From Candidatus Binataceae bacterium (lineage in GTDB: Bacteria > Desulfobacterota > Binatia > Binatales > Binataceae), in the NCBI GenBank assembly GCA_035500095.1, contig DATJXN010000117.1, positions 1 to 37,723 on the forward strand: a stretch of DNA of 37,723 nucleotides, in the 5' to 3' direction. Position 1 is the first letter of the stretch, and the number at the start of each line of letters is the position of its first letter. The notes beneath the pieces were generated by a model. It saw only the letters and a list, made by a program, of their open reading frames with translations. It made no database searches and had not been told where the DNA came from. This document shows, piece after piece, positions 28,019 to 36,527 of the stretch. The translations under genes and the position numbers were made by a program.

Positions 28019-30130
28019 ATGCCGCTTGAGATGCAATCTCCGCTAAGCGCCCTTAGCGGAGTAGGGCCCAAGCGCGCTGCGGCGCTCGCCGAGCGCTCAG
28101 TCACCACCGTCGCCGACCTTCTTTTCAACCTTCCGCTGCACTACCAGGACTGGCGCTCGCGCACGCCGTTTGCGGAACTTAAGCCTGCGGCCTCCGTCGT
28201 CGTTGAAGGCCGTCTCGTCGGGCTCAAGGAGCGGCCGATGCGCGGGATGCGATGGCGGCGGATGGCGACCGCCTGGCTCGAAGGCGCGGACGGCGCCCGT
28301 GTCCGGGTGGTCTGGTTCAATCTGCCGGCCTATATGAAGGGGCGGATGCCTGAAGGCGAGCGGGTCGTGATGCACGGCCGCGTGAACGAGAGCCCCGACC
28401 GCGGATTGGAAATTGTCCATCCCGAGGTTTATCCGTTGGAGTCAGGCGCCCCGCCCGCGGTGCGTCCGGTGTACGGATTGCCTTCCGAGATTGGTCAGCG
28501 CGTCTATGCCGGGTTGATCGCGCAGGCGCTGGCCGCGATGCCCGCGCGCGTCGAGGGCGCGATGCCGGCCGCGCTGCGAGCCGAGGCCGGCGTGATGGCG
28601 CTCGGCGAGGCATTGCGGACGCTCCATCAGCCACCCGCCGACGCGGACCCCGCGAAGTTCGAGCTTGGAGACACGGCGGCTCATCGCGCGCTCGCCTTTG
28701 ACGAGATGTTCGCGTTCCAGCTCGCGATGGCGATCGATCGCAGGCGTGCAGCACGGCGCACGGGCGCGCCGATGAACGTGCCGCCGCGCCTGACGGCGCG
28801 CCTGCTCGAAACGCTGCCGTTTACGCCCACGCGCGCGCAACTCCGTTCGATCGGCGAGATTGGTGCCGACCTTGCGCGAGCGCATCCGATGAACCGCCTG
28901 CTGATGGGCGACGTCGGCAGCGGCAAGACGTTGGTCGCGCTGTGGGCGGCGCTGCGCGCGGCCGAATCCGGATGGCAGGTCGCGATCATGGCGCCGACGG
29001 AACTGCTCGCCGAGCAACATTACCGGAGTTTCGTCGCGCTATGCGGCACGCTGGGCATGCCGGCCGCCCTGCTGCTCGGCAAGACTCCGCCGGCGGAGCG
29101 CATGCGGACGCTGCGTCTGCTCGCCTCCGGCGCGATTCCGATCGTCTTCGGCACGCACGCGCTCATCCAGGAAGGCGTCGCGCTCCGCAACCTGGGCCTG
29201 GCCATCATCGACGAGCAGCATCGCTTCGGCGTGTTCGATCGCGTGCGCCTGAAGGCCTTGGGCCCCACCGCTCACGTGCTGCTGATGACCGCGACGCCGA
29301 TTCCGCGAAGCCTCGCGCTGACCCTGCTCGCCAATCTCGACATTTCGGCGCTCGACGAGATGCCGCCGGGACGAACGCCGGTACTGACTGAAATCTTCGG
29401 TGAGGACCAAATCGGCGAGGTCGACGCGATCGTCGGCGCCGAACTTCGGGCCGGACGGCGCGCCTTTTATATCGTTCCGCTGATCGAGAGCGAAGAGGAC
29501 GGCGACGAGCGGCTGTCAGTTGCGGCAACCGCCAGGCGCCTGGGCGCGGGGCCGCTCGGCGCGTTCAGGATCGGCACGCTGCACGGCAGGATGCGCCCGG
29601 CGGACAAGGAGCGCACGATGCGCGCGTTTCGCGACGGCGGGCTCGATCTGCTCGTTTCGACTACGGTGGTCGAGGTCGGAATCGACGTACCCGAGGCGAG
29701 CGCGATCGTGGTGATCGCGGCGGAGCGCTACGGCCTTGCGCAATTGCATCAGTTGCGGGGCAGAGTGGGGCGGGGCGCCGCGGCGTCGCGATGCTGCCTC
29801 GTGGTGTCCAACGGCGAGGGCCCGCGCGCCCAGCAGGGGGTGCGCGCACGCCTTGAGGTGATGGTCCGAGCGGCCACCGGCGACGAGGTCGCCCGCGCCG
29901 ACCTCGAACTGCGCGGCCCCGGCGATCTGCTCGGCGCGCGGCAAAGCGGCGCGTTGCCGCTACGCTTTGCCGATTTCATCCGCGACGGCCGGCTGATCGA
30001 GCAGGCGCGGGCGATGGCCGAGCGCTGGCTCGAACGCGATCCGGCCCTGGAGCTGCCGGAGTCGGCGGGAGCCCGCGCGGCGCTCATGCGAATGCTGGAT
30101 TTCGGCTTCAGCCTCGGCGATGTAGGCTAG
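28019..30130 (+). CDS. recG: ATP-dependent DNA helicase RecG
   Basis: 703 residues. Remodels stalled replication forks and branched recombination intermediates. The N-terminal wedge domain begins SPLSALSGVGPKRAAAL; the helicase core has GDVGSGKT (Walker A), DEQH (motif II), MTATPIPRS (motif III), TTVVEVGIDVP and QLHQLRGRVGRG (motif VI). Start ATG at 28019, with no strong Shine-Dalgarno. A perfect 9-bp hairpin (TCCGCTAAG / CTTAGCGGA, 28039-28060) lies over codons 7-14 and could restrain initiation. It is 65 nt after carB; a CATAAT at 27975-27980 could be a -10 element. Confidence 0.96.
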   Translation: MPLEMQSPLSALSGVGPKRAAALAERSVTTVADLLFNLPLHYQDWRSRTPFAELKPAASVVVEGRLVGLKERPMRGMRWRRMATAWLEGADGARVRVVWFNLPAYMKGRMPEGERVVMHGRVNESPDRGLEIVHPEVYPLESGAPPAVRPVYGLPSEIGQRVYAGLIAQALAAMPARVEGAMPAALRAEAGVMALGEALRTLHQPPADADPAKFELGDTAAHRALAFDEMFAFQLAMAIDRRRAARRTGAPMNVPPRLTARLLETLPFTPTRAQLRSIGEIGADLARAHPMNRLLMGDVGSGKTLVALWAALRAAESGWQVAIMAPTELLAEQHYRSFVALCGTLGMPAALLLGKTPPAERMRTLRLLASGAIPIVFGTHALIQEGVALRNLGLAIIDEQHRFGVFDRVRLKALGPTAHVLLMTATPIPRSLALTLLANLDISALDEMPPGRTPVLTEIFGEDQIGEVDAIVGAELRAGRRAFYIVPLIESEEDGDERLSVAATARRLGAGPLGAFRIGTLHGRMRPADKERTMRAFRDGGLDLLVSTTVVEVGIDVPEASAIVVIAAERYGLAQLHQLRGRVGRGAAASRCCLVVSNGEGPRAQQGVRARLEVMVRAATGDEVARADLELRGPGDLLGARQSGALPLRFADFIRDGRLIEQARAMAERWLERDPALELPESAGARAALMRMLDFGFSLGDVG

Positions 30131-30134
30131 TCAG

Positions 30135-30647
30135 ATGGCGCGGGCGAAATCCAAATCCGGGCGGCAGGGCGCAAAGCCGAAGATCAAGAGCCGCCGCGAA
30201 GTCTCCGCGGGCGGGCTCATCTGGTGCCGCCGCAGCGACGGATCGGTAAGCGTGGTGTTGGTGCGCCCGGCCGGCCGCAGCACCTGGGTGTTGCCCAAGG
30301 GACACCTCGAAGAGGGCGAGACGGTAGCGCAGGCTGCGATACGCGAGGCCCGGGAGGAGAGCGGCCTCACCGTGGGAGAGATCGAACCGCTCGGCGAAAT
30401 CTCCTACGTTTATTCTTCGCGTGAGCGAGACCGCGACATGATCACGCGAATCTTCAAGCGGGTCCATTTTTTCCTGATGGAACATGCGGGCGGCGACATT
30501 TCAGCTCACGACGCCGAGACCGACGAAGTCGCGTGGCTGAGCCTCGAGGATGCGCTGGCGCGCGCAACCCATCCGAGCGAACAGGCGCTTATCGCCAAGG
30601 CTCGCGAGATGCTCGTGCTTAAGCGCCCGGCGGAGCAGCGACCCTGA
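30135..30647 (+). CDS. Nudix hydrolase
   Basis: 170 residues. After a basic N-terminal tail, the Nudix fold contains PKGHLEEGETVAQAAIREAR and the following EESGL, a full match to Gx5Ex7REUxEExGU, so the metal site is intact. The pattern WVLPKGHLEEGE is common among diadenosine polyphosphate and related hydrolases, but the substrate is not certain. It begins 4 nt after recG and is probably co-transcribed. Its last 29 nt overlap the end of the convergent metallopeptidase gene. Confidence 0.9.
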   Translation: MARAKSKSGRQGAKPKIKSRREVSAGGLIWCRRSDGSVSVVLVRPAGRSTWVLPKGHLEEGETVAQAAIREAREESGLTVGEIEPLGEISYVYSSRERDRDMITRIFKRVHFFLMEHAGGDISAHDAETDEVAWLSLEDALARATHPSEQALIAKAREMLVLKRPAEQRP

Positions 30648-31926
30648 TCGTGCTCGCCCGCCACACTGCCGGTGCGAGGTCGGCCGACTGCACCGCGCCC
30701 GGACCGATGATCGCGAGCACCGACGTGCCGCGGCGCTCGACGTAGTGGAGCGGTGGAACGCCGCCGATCGCATTGCGCTCGAGGATTCCTTCATAGACCT
30801 GGCTGAACGCCGCCGCGCTCGTATCGTCGGCGAGCGCCACGATCCAGACCACCGTGGTTGCACCGCTCTCGTCCCGCAACACCGCCATCCGGTCTCCGCG
30901 CCAGCCGTTCGCGAGCCGGGCCGCGCCGCTCGAACCGCGCGTCAGGATGACGCGCAGGAGCAGTTCGCCGCAAGTGTTTTGCCCGATTTCGCGCGATCCC
31001 TTGAGCACCCGAGCCCATCCGCCGACGGCTATCCTGAGCGGCGCGACGCGGCCCAGGTAGAGCGCCGGATTCAGGATTTCGCGCGTCGAGACCGGCGGAT
31101 TGGTGTAAAGCGCATTCACCGCATTCCAGCCGCCCTGCAGGAAGATTTGGCCGACGAAGCGCGCGCCGTCGGTGTACTGAAAGGTCAGCGAATCACGCAG
31201 CGCCGCCGGCGTGTCCGGCGATTGAAGGTCGAAAACCTGCGGCATGTCTCCGAGATGCGCGAGCAGATCGTTTATGGTTTCGGCGTCGATGATGCCTCTT
31301 AAGTAGCCGTAACCGACCAGCGTCGCATCGCCCTCGACCACCGACTTCAGCGCGAGGCGGCGATCATCGTTGTCGGCGATTCGATCGATCGCCGTGTGCG
31401 CGCCGAAGTACTGATCCTGCAGCGCGTGGGTCAATTCATGCGCGATGAGCATCTCGCTGGTCGAATCCCGGCGCCGGAAAATGCCCGCGATCCTCGACCA
31501 GAAGCCGGTTTCCGATTTGCCTTTGACCAGAACCATTTCCCGATCCTGCGGATCGTAAAAGGCCACGGCCTGGCTGCTCCGGACGCGCATCGTCTGGCTC
31601 TCGAGATTGGTCGGCGAAGAATAGAGCCCCACAAGCTCGCCGACCGCCGCCGCGCGCCGCAGCTCGGCCGGGTCATGATGGTTCTCGAATTCGCGTTGCA
31701 TCACAAAGTCGGCCCGCCCCTGGTCCATCAGCACCAGCGGCACCTCGGTCTTGAAATGGAGCTGGCGCAACTCCTGTACGTCGGTATAAATCGCCTCGGC
31801 GTGCGCGATATTGACCTGGCCCCCGCTCACAACCGCATTGGTGCATCCGGCCAGCGCGAGCAGCGCCATCGCGGCGCCAAAGCGGAGGAGCAGTGAAGGA
31901 ACCGATGATGCAGGCCGCGAGCGCAT
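30619..31926 (-). CDS. Lipoprotein with HExxH metallopeptidase motif
   Basis: 435 residues. The signal ends in lipobox LALAGC (lipidated Cys28), so it is a membrane lipoprotein. The zinc motif is AHELTHALQDQYF (His163, Glu164, His167), with a likely third ligand in VVEGDAT (Glu198), a gluzincin-like arrangement. The protein is a paralogue of the gene just upstream: both share AFYD, HALQDQ, EGDAT, FQYTDG, GGW and AVW-ASTI landmarks in the same order. Start ATG at 31926 shares one base with the upstream stop (TGATG). The substrate is unknown. Third and last gene of the rlpA operon. A long upstream extension of the frame is a shadow of the paralogue. Confidence 0.85.
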   Translation of the reverse strand: MRSRPASSVPSLLLRFGAAMALLALAGCTNAVVSGGQVNIAHAEAIYTDVQELRQLHFKTEVPLVLMDQGRADFVMQREFENHHDPAELRRAAAVGELVGLYSSPTNLESQTMRVRSSQAVAFYDPQDREMVLVKGKSETGFWSRIAGIFRRRDSTSEMLIAHELTHALQDQYFGAHTAIDRIADNDDRRLALKSVVEGDATLVGYGYLRGIIDAETINDLLAHLGDMPQVFDLQSPDTPAALRDSLTFQYTDGARFVGQIFLQGGWNAVNALYTNPPVSTREILNPALYLGRVAPLRIAVGGWARVLKGSREIGQNTCGELLLRVILTRGSSGAARLANGWRGDRMAVLRDESGATTVVWIVALADDTSAAAFSQVYEGILERNAIGGVPPLHYVERRGTSVLAIIGPGAVQSADLAPAVWRASTIRVAAPPGA

Positions 31927-33386
31927 CAGTATGCGTCTGCAAGCCGGTGTGATCCGGCCGCGAGCAGGCGCGGCCGCATCAGGGAAGCGGGCGGAGCGCT
32001 CACATGCAGCGACGGATTGCCCGGTGTAATCGCCGGGGGCGGCGCCGCGATGGTGCTGGCTTTCCATACCGCGGAACCCAGCCGATCGTAATGATTGGCC
32101 GCTTCGCCGACCACGACCAGGACTGCGCTGTCCTTGAGCTCGACTCGATGCGCCGCGGGATGGCCACGCAGGTGATCGAGGACCTTGCGATAGAGGCCGG
32201 CGAAACGCGACGCCGAATCTGCATCGCGAAAGGCAAGCAGCCAGATCACGCTGGTGGCTTCACCCTTGCGCAGCATCACGATTCGGTCGCCCGCCCATCC
32301 GGCGGCGAGCGCCAGGTCGGGCGACGCCGTGCCGCGCGTGTTCTCGAGAACGATACGGAGGCCAAGCTCGCCCAGCGTGTCCTCGTCGGCTTTGCGCCAT
32401 CCGGCAAGCTGCGCCTGGTAGCCCGCGACGGTCACCGTGGAGGGCAGGGTGGGGTGCTCGAAGTACAGCGACGGATCGATGATCTGCTGCGTGGATTGCG
32501 GCGGCTCGGCGTAAAGTTTGTCGACCCCCTTCCAGCCGCCGCGCTGGTAGGCCTCGGCGACGAACTTGACCCCGTCGGTGTACTGGAAAATCAGCGGCTC
32601 AGACACGCCGCGCGGCACTCCGGCGGCCGCGCCGGTGAAGGTTTGCGAGAAGCTCCCCAGGTTGGCGATCAGCGCGGCGAGGATCACGGAGTCCATGCGG
32701 CCCAGCATGCAGGCATAGCCGGCGATAGTGGCGTCACCCTCGGCCACCGAGTGCAGCGCGAGCGCGCGGTCGCCGTTGTTCTTCAGCGCTTCGTCCCTGG
32801 CGCCGAAGTCGAAGTTCTGGTCCTGCAGCGCGTGGGTGAATTCGTGCGCCAGGATCATGCCGTTGAGCTTGCTCTGCAGCTCCGGCGGCTGGCCGGGAAA
32901 CTCACGCTCGATCGCGCCCTTCACGATCACCATGGTCTTCTTTTTGAAGTCGTAAAATGCGATGACCTGGCTCTCGAGCAGGCTCATGTTGGCGGCTTTG
33001 AGATCGAGCCCCGGCGGATACAATCCGATCAGCGCGCCCGCGCGCCCATCGGTCTCGATCGCGTCGGTCGTGTACTCGCTCTCGAACTCCGCCTGCAACA
33101 GCTTGCCGGCCTCTTCGCTGCTACGGACTTCGACCGGCACCTTGTGTGTGAGCTTGAGCAGGCGCACTTCCTGCACCGTCCGCTCGACCGCGGCCGCCTG
33201 CTCCTGGGTGACCTTGCCGCCTTCGGCCTGCGCGCGGACGTGCCGTGCGCCGGTCACCGCCAGGATCGCGGCGGCAATAAGCGAAATTACAAGACTACGC
33301 GGGAACAGACTGCGGTGGAAAGGCAGCAGGCTGCGCGAGAAAGACGGGCGGCTGTGCGGCGCGACGGGGCGGGTGGGCTCTTTCAT
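31926..33386 (-). CDS. Exported HExxH metallopeptidase-like protein, paralogue of the downstream lipoprotein
   Basis: 486 residues. The N-terminus has a long positively charged region and a hydrophobic stretch (SLVISLIAAAILAVTGA, 31-47) ending near VRAQA, so it is exported or membrane-anchored, without a lipobox. The zinc motif is AHEFTHALQDQNF (His181, Glu182, His185) with AEGDAT (Glu216) downstream. The C-terminal region ends with a Pro-rich tail absent from the paralogue. Its start overlaps the rlpA stop (ATGA). The two neighbours probably arose by tandem duplication. An envelope location alongside RlpA suggests a role in envelope protein or peptidoglycan turnover; this is inference. Confidence 0.85.
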   Translation of the reverse strand: MKEPTRPVAPHSRPSFSRSLLPFHRSLFPRSLVISLIAAAILAVTGARHVRAQAEGGKVTQEQAAAVERTVQEVRLLKLTHKVPVEVRSSEEAGKLLQAEFESEYTTDAIETDGRAGALIGLYPPGLDLKAANMSLLESQVIAFYDFKKKTMVIVKGAIEREFPGQPPELQSKLNGMILAHEFTHALQDQNFDFGARDEALKNNGDRALALHSVAEGDATIAGYACMLGRMDSVILAALIANLGSFSQTFTGAAAGVPRGVSEPLIFQYTDGVKFVAEAYQRGGWKGVDKLYAEPPQSTQQIIDPSLYFEHPTLPSTVTVAGYQAQLAGWRKADEDTLGELGLRIVLENTRGTASPDLALAAGWAGDRIVMLRKGEATSVIWLLAFRDADSASRFAGLYRKVLDHLRGHPAAHRVELKDSAVLVVVGEAANHYDRLGSAVWKASTIAAPPPAITPGNPSLHVSAPPASLMRPRLLAAGSHRLADAY

Positions 33387-34048
33387 TCGCTGACGATTAT
33401 GACCGGCAGTCCGAAGCGCGCGGTTGCGGCCGCGCGCGCCTGGGCCTGCTCGCGGGTCGCGAACCCACCCATCCGCACACGGTAATAGCGCCTGCCCGCG
33501 GTATCAAGCTCGCTCAACCTTACGTCTGGGTAGTAGGCGGCAAGGCGGACGCGGATGTTCTCGGCGTTGCTCTCGTCGGCATACGATCCCGCCTGGACGA
33601 AAAATTGCGGCACGCCCGCGGGATCGACCTCCGGCGTCGATATGAGGTCCATCCGCACCAGCGCCGTTCCCGGCCCCACCATCCCGAGCGCGCGCGCCGC
33701 GCAGTAAGAGAGATCGATCTTGCGCCCCTTGCGAAACGGGCCGCGATCGTTGATTCGCACCTCGACCGCGCGCCCACTGCCCAGATCGGTCACGATCACG
33801 CGCGCGCCGAGCGGAAAGATGCTCGACGCGGCCGTCATCTGGTCCTGATTATAGATTTCGCCCGTCGCAGTCGGATGGCCGTCGAATCCGGGCCCGTACC
33901 ATGACGCTTTGCCGACTACCGAGCGAATCGCACCCGGCGTGGGTGCACCTGGCGCGGACGTGACGCTCGGTGCCGGCTGCTGCGCGGCGCATCCCGCCGC
34001 CGTCACGCACACGACCATCGCGAGCCAGATCCACCGCCGCGTCGTCAT
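33383..34048 (-). CDS. rlpA: RlpA-type lipoprotein with SPOR domain (septal lytic transglycosylase-like)
   Basis: 221 residues. Lipobox VTAAGC in the first 25 residues. The double-psi beta-barrel is seen as GKASWYGPGFDGHPTATGE, LGARVIVTD and VRINDRGPF, KIDLSYCAARALG. A C-terminal SPOR domain (FFVQAGSYADESNAENIRVR ... YYRVRMGGFATREQAQA) binds denuded glycan strands at division sites. The family cleaves such glycans or acts structurally. Start ATG at 34048 (MTTRRWIWLAMVV) is chosen because the signal peptide begins there. First gene of a coupled operon with two metallopeptidases; divergent from the dGTPase gene, with 188 nt between the starts. Confidence 0.92.
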   Translation of the reverse strand: MTTRRWIWLAMVVCVTAAGCAAQQPAPSVTSAPGAPTPGAIRSVVGKASWYGPGFDGHPTATGEIYNQDQMTAASSIFPLGARVIVTDLGSGRAVEVRINDRGPFRKGRKIDLSYCAARALGMVGPGTALVRMDLISTPEVDPAGVPQFFVQAGSYADESNAENIRVRLAAYYPDVRLSELDTAGRRYYRVRMGGFATREQAQARAAATARFGLPVIIVSE

Positions 34049-34236
34049 CCGCCCACCCGGGACGATTATAGGCTCGCCCAATAGCTTGAGAAATACGCGA
34101 GCCCGCGCGATCCTGGCGGCTTTTGCGCGCACCCGGGGGCATCTGTTGACAGCCAAGAGCGCGCGCGCTTCGGCGCACCGCGCCAGTCGTGGTAGGCTTT
34201 GCATCAGCGTTCCGCCGGACCCGGCGGTGCATCAGG

Positions 34237-35397
34237 ATGCTGCGCAACAGAGAGGACCTCGAAGAACTTGAGGCGCGCACGCTCGCGCCCTATGCGATGC
34301 TCTCGCGGATGAGCCGCGGGCGGCGCTTTCCCGAGCCGCCCCATCCGATGCGCACGGCGTTCCAGCGCGACCGCGACCGTATCGTCCATTCCGCCGCCTT
34401 TCGCCGCCTCGAATACAAGACCCAGGTCTTCGTCAATCACGAGGGCGACTATTATCGCACGCGCCTGACGCATACGGTCGAAGCCGCGCAGATCACGCGC
34501 ACGATCGCGCGCGCGCTCGGACTTAACTCGGAGTTCGCCGAGGCGGTCGCGCTTGCGCACGATCTCGGCCACACGCCGTTCGGCCACGCCGGCGAGCGGG
34601 CGCTGAGCGCGCTGATGGAGCCGCACGGCGGCTTCGATCACAACGCGCAGAGCCTGCGCACGGTGGACTGGATCGAGGTGCGCTATCCGAATTTCCGCGG
34701 CCTCAACCTGACCTTCGAAGTGCGCGAGGGGATCATCAAACACTCCGAGTTCAAGCTGCGGCCCGCGGCGGCGGAATTCGACTCCGCGCTCTTCCCATGC
34801 CTGGAGGCGCAGATCGTGGACCTCGCCGATGAAATCGCCTATCTCGCGCACGACGTCGACGACGGGCTCAAGGCCGACATGCTCACGGTGGATGACCTCA
34901 ACGGCACCCGCCTGTTCCACCAGGCCGCCGCCGCGGCGCGAGAGGCCAGCGCGCACGCCGAACGGGGCGTGGTGCGCTATCAGACCGTGATCCGGATGAT
35001 CGACGCGATGGTGACCGACCTCGTGGCCAATATCAACGCGGAACTCGAGCGCAACTCGATTCTGAGCGTCGACGACGTGCGGCGCGCGCGACGCGCGCTC
35101 GCGCGCTTCGGCCCCGCGATGGCTCCGATGGTGGACGAGCTGAAGCAGTTGATGCGTGAGCGGCTCTATCGCCATTACCGGGTCAGCCGCATGACCGGCA
35201 AGGCGGGCAGGGTGCTCGAGCGCCTGTTCGAAACTTACATGAGCGAGCCGCGCCAGATGCCCGGCCATGTGCTGCGCCGGATCGAGGTTGACGGCGAGGC
35301 GCTCGCGCGCGTCGTCGCCGACTATATTGCCGGGATGACCGACCGCTTCGCCCTCGACGAGTACCGCAAACTGTTCGATCCCGATGAACGGGTCTGA
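34237..35397 (+). CDS. dGTP triphosphohydrolase-like HD-domain protein
   Basis: 386 residues of the Dgt-like group. Hydrolyses dNTPs to deoxynucleosides and triphosphate in characterised members. The HD metal site is visible as RLTHTVEAAQ and LAHDLGHTPFGHAGE, with LADEIAYLAHDVDDG later. The N-terminus PYAMLSRMSRGRRFPEPPHP is typical. The start is set at ATG 34237, where the family usually begins; an in-frame GTG at 34189 would add 16 residues of low-complexity sequence. The following TPR gene overlaps its end by 14 nt. Confidence 0.93.
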   Translation: MLRNREDLEELEARTLAPYAMLSRMSRGRRFPEPPHPMRTAFQRDRDRIVHSAAFRRLEYKTQVFVNHEGDYYRTRLTHTVEAAQITRTIARALGLNSEFAEAVALAHDLGHTPFGHAGERALSALMEPHGGFDHNAQSLRTVDWIEVRYPNFRGLNLTFEVREGIIKHSEFKLRPAAAEFDSALFPCLEAQIVDLADEIAYLAHDVDDGLKADMLTVDDLNGTRLFHQAAAAAREASAHAERGVVRYQTVIRMIDAMVTDLVANINAELERNSILSVDDVRRARRALARFGPAMAPMVDELKQLMRERLYRHYRVSRMTGKAGRVLERLFETYMSEPRQMPGHVLRRIEVDGEALARVVADYIAGMTDRFALDEYRKLFDPDERV

Positions 35398-36073
35398 CAC
35401 ACCGCCGAACCGAAGCGATGGAAAGGCACGCGCGGCGCGCGGGCGCGCCGCCACGACCCGCATCGTCATCCGGCGCGAGGACCATATCGGCGACGGCCTC
35501 GGCTTTATCTTTCTCGAAAACGGAGCCGGCGACCACGACGCAATAATCGACCGGTTGCGCGAGTACCTCGGCCCGCGGATCAGGATCCTGAAAGCCGAAG
35601 TCGGCGTCGAACGGATCGAAGTCGAGGCCGGCGGACGGCGTTTTTCCGAGGAGGCGGCGCGGATGGCCGAAGCCGGCGAGGACCTGCGGCGCAAGGGCGC
35701 GACGCGCAACGCGCTCGCCCATTTCAACGAGGCGCTGGCGCTCGACCCGCTCAACCTCATCGCTCTGCGTGGCCTCGGTGCGCTGCTCGCTTCGCGCGAG
35801 GATTATTCGGGGGCCTTCCGCATCCTTTGCAAGGCGCGCGAGGCGGGCGGCGACGGCCCCGGGGTCCTGCATGAGCTGGGGCGCGTGGCGGCCGCGATGG
35901 GAAGGATCGCCACGGCGCTCGTGTATCTCGAACGGGCCAGCGAACTCGCGCCCGACGATCTCGCGATCCGGCGCACGCTCGCCGACCTCGGACGCAAGCC
36001 GCGCTCGACGGCGAAGCTCAAGGAGCGCGCGGCGCTCGTCGCTCCGCAGCCGCGGCGGCGCCCGCTGTCGTAA
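35384..36073 (+). CDS. TPR-repeat protein
   Basis: 229 residues. A charged N-terminal segment and a predicted small alpha/beta part (TRIVIRREDHIGDGLGFIFLE, 25-45) precede two to three tetratricopeptide repeats between about 90 and 205 (for example GATRNALAHFNEALALDP and GRIATALVYLERASELAPD). TPRs mediate protein contacts; no enzymatic motif is visible. It overlaps the dGTPase gene by 14 nt, so the two are coupled. No signal peptide is seen. Confidence 0.82.
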   Translation: MNGSDTPPNRSDGKARAARGRAATTRIVIRREDHIGDGLGFIFLENGAGDHDAIIDRLREYLGPRIRILKAEVGVERIEVEAGGRRFSEEAARMAEAGEDLRRKGATRNALAHFNEALALDPLNLIALRGLGALLASREDYSGAFRILCKAREAGGDGPGVLHELGRVAAAMGRIATALVYLERASELAPDDLAIRRTLADLGRKPRSTAKLKERAALVAPQPRRRPLS

Positions 36074-36092
36074 AAAAAGGGCGTCGCGCCCT
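36072..36092 (-). terminator. Intrinsic terminator, acting mainly on minus-strand transcripts
   Basis: AGGGCG-TCG-CGCCCT, a perfect 6-bp stem, is preceded on the plus strand by seven A that read as a T-tract on the minus strand. It would stop transcripts coming leftward from the exported-protein gene at 36528-37037. On the plus strand the hairpin immediately follows the TPR gene stop, and its T content is poor. Confidence 0.55.
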
Positions 36093-36154
36093 GTCTATCG
36101 AACGATTCCCGTTCGGTTTCCTGGCGGCGGCACGGACGCTACAATCCCTGCATC

Positions 36155-36481
36155 GTGAGGTTCCCCGAGCTTCGCCATGCAGCCGCGCTCGGCCTGCTCG
36201 CCGCCTGGTATCTGCTGACGCCGCCGTTCAGTCCGCCCGATCCGCCCGGCCCGTTACAGCTCGACGCGCCGCTCAGCCAGTGGAACCAGATGGACTCCTC
36301 CGACACCGCGGCCGGATGCGAGGAGCAGCGCGACAACATGGTGCGGATGTACGGCAGCGGCGACATGACGTCGCTGAATATCCAGTTCAAGCTCTGGCTC
36401 TACCACAACTCGGTATGCGTCTCCTCGGCCGACCCGCGCCTTCGCGCCGGCAAGCAGAACCCGCATCATCCTCCGAAGTAG
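36155..36481 (+). CDS. Small exported protein of unknown function
   Basis: 108 residues. GTG start at 36155. An N-terminal hydrophobic segment (ALGLLAAWYLLTPPF, 11-25) followed by a Pro-rich stretch suggests an exported or membrane-anchored product. The core has two cysteines (in DTAAGCEEQRDNM and NSVCVSSADPRL) that could pair. A TACAAT at 36140-36145, with TTTCCT 17 nt further upstream, is a possible promoter whose start site would fall almost at the GTG, giving a nearly leaderless mRNA. I do not recognise a family. Its end is 46 nt from the convergent gene. Confidence 0.65.
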   Translation: MRFPELRHAAALGLLAAWYLLTPPFSPPDPPGPLQLDAPLSQWNQMDSSDTAAGCEEQRDNMVRMYGSGDMTSLNIQFKLWLYHNSVCVSSADPRLRAGKQNPHHPPK

Positions 36482-36527
36482 TACCGGGACAGGCAGGCTC
36501 CGGTCGGCGGCGAAGGCGTAGGCCGCT

